A stretch of DNA of 47,515 nucleotides from Rossellomorea sp. SC111 (lineage in GTDB: Bacteria; Bacillota; Bacilli; Bacillales; Bacillaceae_B). Position numbers and translations under genes: made by a program. Each line of letters starts with the position of its first letter. Positions within the stretch are counted from its first letter, which is position 1. The stretch lies in NCBI RefSeq assembly GCF_024733565.1, contig NZ_JANIOC010000026.1:1-47515 (forward strand). Reading direction: 5' to 3'. Below are positions 44,225 to 47,515 of this stretch, one piece after another. The notes below the pieces were generated by a model that saw nothing but the letters and a program-made list of their open reading frames with translations, was not told where the DNA came from and did not search any database.

Positions 44225-44857
44225 ATGAGTGAAACAATCTCCTTATTACTGCTGGCGTTCGCTGTGAGTCTCGATAGTTTCAGCACCGGTTTAACTTATG
44301 GATTGCGAAAAGTGAAAATCCCTACAAAATCAATCAGCATCATATCGATCTGTTCAGCGAGCTCTTTATTGCTGGCGATGTTACTCGGTCAAACCATCGG
44401 GTCCATCATCACCCCGGTCTGGGCAGGAAGGATCGGCGGACTGATCCTTGTCGTGATAGGCGCGGCTGTTCTTTATCAGTTCTTCAGACCGGAAAAAGAA
44501 ACGGTACTGTCACATGAAAAAACATTGATCAATTTTGAAATCAAATCCATAGGTTTAGTGATTCAAATATTAAGAAGACCGCTCACGGCGGACTTTGATA
44601 AATCGGGTACCATTACCGGTATCGAGGCGTTCATGCTTGGAATCGCCTTGTCACTGGATGCCTTCGGTGCCGGAATCGGTGCCGCGTTATTACATTTCTC
44701 GCCACTACTATTAACCCTGGCGATCTTTGTGATGAGCTTTGCGTTCTTATTTTCCGGATTAAAGATGGGGGAATTCTTCTCTCATCTGCGCTGGATTCAC
44801 CGCGTTTCATTTCTTCCGGGCGTTCTGCTCATCCTGATCGGGATCCTGAGGTTCTAG
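44225..44857 (+). CDS. ytaF: Sporulation membrane protein YtaF (MntP-like fold)
   Basis: A 210-residue membrane protein with six helices in two repeats; each repeat begins with a related motif (LLLAFAVSLDSFSTGLTYG and FMLGIALSLDAFGAGIGAAL), where the Asp in the helix recalls the Mn2+ exporter MntP. The loop between the halves holds DFDKSGTITGIE (D123-E134), which fits the 12-residue EF-hand calcium loop. YtaF is annotated as a sporulation protein in Bacillus; the transported ion is not known. GGGAGGG precedes the ATG; the gene sits between mutM and coaE in usual order. Confidence 0.9.
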   Translation: MSETISLLLLAFAVSLDSFSTGLTYGLRKVKIPTKSISIISICSASSLLLAMLLGQTIGSIITPVWAGRIGGLILVVIGAAVLYQFFRPEKETVLSHEKTLINFEIKSIGLVIQILRRPLTADFDKSGTITGIEAFMLGIALSLDAFGAGIGAALLHFSPLLLTLAIFVMSFAFLFSGLKMGEFFSHLRWIHRVSFLPGVLLILIGILRF

Positions 44858-44887
44858 TGCCCGGCGAGTATTGGAAAGGACACGATC

Positions 44888-45493
44888 ATGGCACGTATTA
44901 TAGGATTAACAGGTGGAATCGCAAGTGGTAAAAGTACAATCTCAACCATGCTACATGAAAAAGGATATACCATAATCGACGCAGACCTCGCAGCCCGTAT
45001 GGTGGTCGAGGTGGGTCAGCCTGCTTATCTGGCGATTGTCGAAGAATTTGGTCAAGGCATCCTCCATGAAAACGATTCGGCCATCAATCGTGAAAAACTC
45101 GGTCAAATCATCTTTAACTCTGAAGAAAAAAGGAAAGTGCTGAACAGCATCGTGCACCCTGCCGTCAGAAGCATGATGCTCCAGCATAAAGACGAAGCCA
45201 TTGCTTCTGGCAAAAACACCATATTCATGGATATTCCATTGCTATTCGAAAGCGATCTCACATGGATGGTGGAGCGTACCCTCCTCGTATACGTGAACGA
45301 AGAAACCCAGCTGTCCCGCTTAATGGAACGCAATCACTTAAACCGCGAAGATGCAGAAGCTAGGATCGCGTCCCAATTCCCACTCAAGGACAAAGTCAAC
45401 CTTGCCGACGCAGTCATCGACAACAACGGATCACTCCATGAGACAAGAGAACAACTTGAGGCTCTATTAGCAGAATGGGACTTACAACCATAG
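44888..45493 (+). CDS. coaE: Dephospho-CoA kinase
   Basis: A 201-residue kinase that phosphorylates dephospho-CoA at the 3' hydroxyl, the last step of CoA synthesis. The P-loop GGIASGKST is at residues 9-17, DADLAARMVVE carries the substrate-binding Asp, and the LID region is ETQLSRLMERNHLNREDAEARI. Length fits the family. It follows ytaF by 30 bp and probably ends the polA-mutM-ytaF-coaE transcript; a strong terminator follows. Confidence 0.96.
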   Translation: MARIIGLTGGIASGKSTISTMLHEKGYTIIDADLAARMVVEVGQPAYLAIVEEFGQGILHENDSAINREKLGQIIFNSEEKRKVLNSIVHPAVRSMMLQHKDEAIASGKNTIFMDIPLLFESDLTWMVERTLLVYVNEETQLSRLMERNHLNREDAEARIASQFPLKDKVNLADAVIDNNGSLHETREQLEALLAEWDLQP

Positions 45494-45503
45494 CATCACA
45501 AAT

Positions 45504-45532
45504 GACCGACAAGAAACCCTTGTCGGTTTTTT
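45504..45532 (+). terminator. Terminator of coaE
   Basis: Perfect 9-bp stem ACCGACAAG/CTTGTCGGT, 5-nt loop, then TTTTT. Confidence 0.94.
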
Positions 45533-45643
45533 AATGGTGTAATATATGTATATTAATATTAATTCTGTTATTCAATAACCCGATACCCAAAAGGAATTTA
45601 AGGGTGTTGTTTAATCTTTTTATATGCTGACTTTAGTTAGAAA

Positions 45644-45780
45644 TACAGAGTGGAATGGAGCGGAAGGCACTTCACTCCTGCGGGAAACGAGGAAAAGTCG
45701 AGACCCCGCAGGGCAACGCCCGAGGAGGCTCGACTTCCTCCCCGCGGAAAGGAAGTGCCTGGAGCGAAAAGGAACGGTCC
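45644..45780. repeat. GC-rich Bacillaceae intergenic repeat, copy 2
   Basis: About 135 bp. Outer arms AGGCACTTC (45665-45673) and GAAGTGCCT (45752-45760) are complementary. Inside, CTGCGGG (45678-45684) can pair with CCCGCAG (45705-45711), and AAGTCGAG (45695-45702) with CTCGACTT (45729-45736); these two helices interleave and so are alternative or pseudoknotted. GGGCAACGCCC forms a small hairpin. It lies in the 515-bp gap between coaE and gapB; the rest of that gap is AT-rich apart from the gapB control region. Confidence 0.78.
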
Positions 45781-45942
45781 GCAATTTACACTTAAACTCA
45801 TTTATGGTTTAAACATTACTGATTTGAGTGTGTGCAAAACACGTATGAAACCAAACCACAAAAATATACATACAATAAGCCTATTTGTCAGAATAATAAA
45901 ACATTTAAAATCCGCAAAATACTTATTAACTAATTCTCCAAA

Positions 45943-45986
45943 TATGTTATACTATTTTTAGCAAATAAACATATAAGTATAACATT
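45943..45986. promoter_or_regulatory. CcpN-box pair and -10 region of gapB
   Basis: TATGTTATACT (45943-45953) fits the CcpN consensus TRTGHYATAYW at all 11 positions and includes a TATACT -10 (45948-45953). A second box lies on the minus strand at 45976-45986 (AATGTTATACT, one mismatch). CcpN represses gapB during growth on sugars in B. subtilis; the arrangement here supports the same. Confidence 0.7.
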
Positions 45987-46008
45987 AATATAGAGGGGAG
46001 CCGGATTT

Positions 46009-47037
46009 ATGAAGGCGAAAATTGCAATCAATGGTTTTGGACGTATCGGAAGAATGGTTTTCAGAAAAGCGATATTAGAGGATAACTTAGAGGTTGTAGC
46101 CATTAATGCAAGCTACCCGGCTGAAACGTTAGCCCATTTAATAAAGTATGACACAAATCATGGTACATTCCAGGCAGATGTAGTGGTGGAAGATCATGCA
46201 CTCATCGTCAACGGGAAACGTGTCCTACTATTAAGCAATCGTGATCCTAAGGCGTTACCTTGGAATGAACTGAACATCGATATCGTAATCGAAGCGACGG
46301 GGAAATTCAATTCTAAAGATAAAGCGAGCCTTCACTTAGAAGCAGGAGCGAAAAAAGTCATCCTGACGGCCCCTGGTAAAAATGAAGACGTTACCATTGT
46401 GATGGGTGTAAATGAAAGCGCATTAAATATAGAAGAACACAGCGTCATCTCCAACGCTTCCTGCACAACGAACTGTCTGGCTCCTGTAGCGAAAGTGCTG
46501 GATGAGCAGTTCGGAATTGAAAACGGTCTCATGACGACGGTTCATGCTTACACAAATGATCAGAAGAATATCGATAATCCACATAAAGATTTGAGAAGAG
46601 CAAGAGCGTGCGGACAATCGATCATCCCGACGACTACCGGAGCAGCGAAAGCATTATCATTAGTGCTTCCTCAACTAAACGGGAAGCTTCATGGCATGGC
46701 CTTACGTGTACCGACTCCGAACGTTTCATTAGTGGACCTGGTCGTGGATGTAAAAAGAGACGTAACCGTTGAAGAGATCAACGAAGCATTCGTCACAGCA
46801 TCCCTTGGTTCCCTGCACGGAGTCCTGGAATATACGACAGAGCCACTAGTCTCAATCGATTTTAATACAAACCCTCATTCTGCCATCATCGACGGCTTGT
46901 CCACCATGGTCATGGGCAACCGAAAAGTGAAAGTCCTTGCCTGGTACGACAACGAATGGGGCTACTCATGCCGCGTCGTCGACCTGGCCAAATTCGTCGC
47001 CACCAAAATGAATGCCAAACAAGAAGTCAACGTTTGA
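46009..47037 (+). CDS. gapB: Gluconeogenic glyceraldehyde-3-phosphate dehydrogenase GapB
   Basis: A 342-residue GAPDH. The Rossmann start is KIAINGFGRIGRMVFR, the catalytic cysteine is C152 in SNASCTTNCLAP, and TTTGAAKALSLVLP holds the phosphate-binding residues. After the second strand the sequence reads VVAINASYP rather than an Asp-containing NAD-type end, which fits the NADP-using, gluconeogenic GapB of Bacillus (340 residues). Place next to coaE and the CcpN boxes agree. GAGGGGAG precedes the ATG. A terminator follows. Confidence 0.95.
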   Translation: MKAKIAINGFGRIGRMVFRKAILEDNLEVVAINASYPAETLAHLIKYDTNHGTFQADVVVEDHALIVNGKRVLLLSNRDPKALPWNELNIDIVIEATGKFNSKDKASLHLEAGAKKVILTAPGKNEDVTIVMGVNESALNIEEHSVISNASCTTNCLAPVAKVLDEQFGIENGLMTTVHAYTNDQKNIDNPHKDLRRARACGQSIIPTTTGAAKALSLVLPQLNGKLHGMALRVPTPNVSLVDLVVDVKRDVTVEEINEAFVTASLGSLHGVLEYTTEPLVSIDFNTNPHSAIIDGLSTMVMGNRKVKVLAWYDNEWGYSCRVVDLAKFVATKMNAKQEVNV

Positions 47038-47070
47038 AAGAACCAACATAAATCATAAAGTAATATATTA

Positions 47071-47105
47071 GAACGTGCCTTTTTCAGGTGCGTTCTTTTC
47101 TTTTA
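47071..47105 (+). terminator. Terminator of gapB
   Basis: 10-bp stem GAACGTGCCT/AGGTGCGTTC with two G-U pairs, then TTTTCTTTT. Confidence 0.88.
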
Positions 47106-47239
47106 TTACACTTTAATAAATGGGTAAACGAAAGAATTTTTAAAATGAAGCATTTATTCGCTATCGTGTAAAGTCTGTTTAGAAATATTGTTCTTTCATA
47201 GAATTATCTATCTGAAAGTTTTACTAGTGTCAAATCACA

Positions 47240-47450
47240 GAGTGGATTGCAGCGGAAGGCACTTGACTCCTGCGGGAATAGCGGGACAGCTCGAAATGCG
47301 GAGGCGGCTCGCTCAGCCCCGACAAGCATAAGAGGAATGGACTAAGAAGGCGTCCTTTTGCCTTCTTGGGCCATTTAGCTTATGACCTCGAGGGGCTAGC
47401 CGCCGTAGCTGGACAGTTGAGACCCCACAGGGCAAAGCTGCACTGGTCCC
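47240..47450. repeat. GC-rich repeat, copy 3, interrupted by a long-hairpin element
   Basis: The left part (AGCGGAAGGCACTTGACTCC onward) and the right part (GAGACCCCACAGGGCAA) match copy 2. Between them lies an unrelated hairpin element at 47303-47404: GGCGGCT and AGCCCC pair with GGGGCT and AGCCGCC, CATAAG with CTTATG, AATGG with CCATT, and AAGAAGGC (47344-47351) with GCCTTCTT (47360-47367). GGACAGYT flanks it on both sides (47284 and 47411). The 478-bp end of the window after gapB contains no gene. Confidence 0.7.
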
Positions 47451-47515
47451 ATAACGTTGGACACTTAAATTTCTAAGCAGCTAATTCAGTACTTACTCGA
47501 TAAGCTACCGGACTT

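Noticed and set aside
45624..45961. Two open frames (62 and 103 codons) before gapB
   Set aside because: They run through repeat copy 2 and the gapB promoter, and have no SD.

Overview
The window comes from the chromosome of an endospore-forming, low- to mid-GC Bacillaceae. It carries near-full-length relatives of Bacillus subtilis DnaE, PolA, AccA/AccD, PfkA, Pyk, CitZ/Icd/Mdh, PhoP/PhoR, MutM, CoaE and GapB in the classical Bacillus order. It also has the sporulation genes ytrH/ytrI and ytaF, Shine-Dalgarno sites of the AGGAGG type, many TTG/GTG starts, and candidate CcpA, CcpN and PhoP sites. The species cannot be fixed from the sequence; a Rossellomorea/Bacillus-like organism would fit.

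Left part (1-16,430), accessory: small strain- or clade-level genes in short operons. In order: the 3' part of a membrane-anchored protein, a GNAT acetyltransferase, a quinone oxidoreductase, an ECF sigma/anti-sigma pair, a DHA1 drug exporter, the alternate lipid II flippase Amj with a small membrane protein, a HIT-like protein, a DUF4362-type lipoprotein, an unknown membrane protein, and a six-gene run at 9.7-14.5 kb (MefA-like exporter, alpha/beta hydrolase, APH-type kinase, two GNATs, alpha/beta hydrolase). A second ECF sigma/anti-sigma pair on the minus strand closes it. Gaps here contain short degenerate tandem repeats with 20- and 21-bp periods.

Middle and right part (16,430-47,037), core metabolism: ytrHI (minus) lies divergent from dnaE. 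Then come ytsJ-GntR regulator-accD-accA (malic enzyme and acetyl-CoA carboxylase carboxyltransferase), pfkA-pyk (glycolysis), fxsA, ytvI (minus), a DUF441 gene, citZ-icd-mdh (first steps of the TCA cycle), a MaoC-like gene, phoP-phoR, an hflK-hflC pair, polA-mutM-ytaF-coaE (repair, sporulation, CoA) and gapB (gluconeogenesis). Carbon control is visible in the DNA: cre-like sites at citZ, the MaoC gene and hflK (the last two match the 14-bp consensus exactly), and a CcpN-box pair at gapB.

Most notable non-coding signals: (i) a four-hexamer PhoP box with exact 11-bp spacing downstream of phoR, followed about 80 bp later by a strong terminator with no gene between, which suggests a phosphate-controlled small RNA or attenuated leader; (ii) three copies of a GC-rich intergenic repeat whose terminal stems covary, one of them interrupted by a second ~100-nt hairpin element; (iii) three arrays of degenerate 20-31 bp repeats in gaps. 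I did not find a clearly new multi-gene system. The best gene-level candidate is the tightly overlapping 11.0-14.5 kb operon of small-molecule-modifying enzymes next to an exporter with a possible leader peptide.
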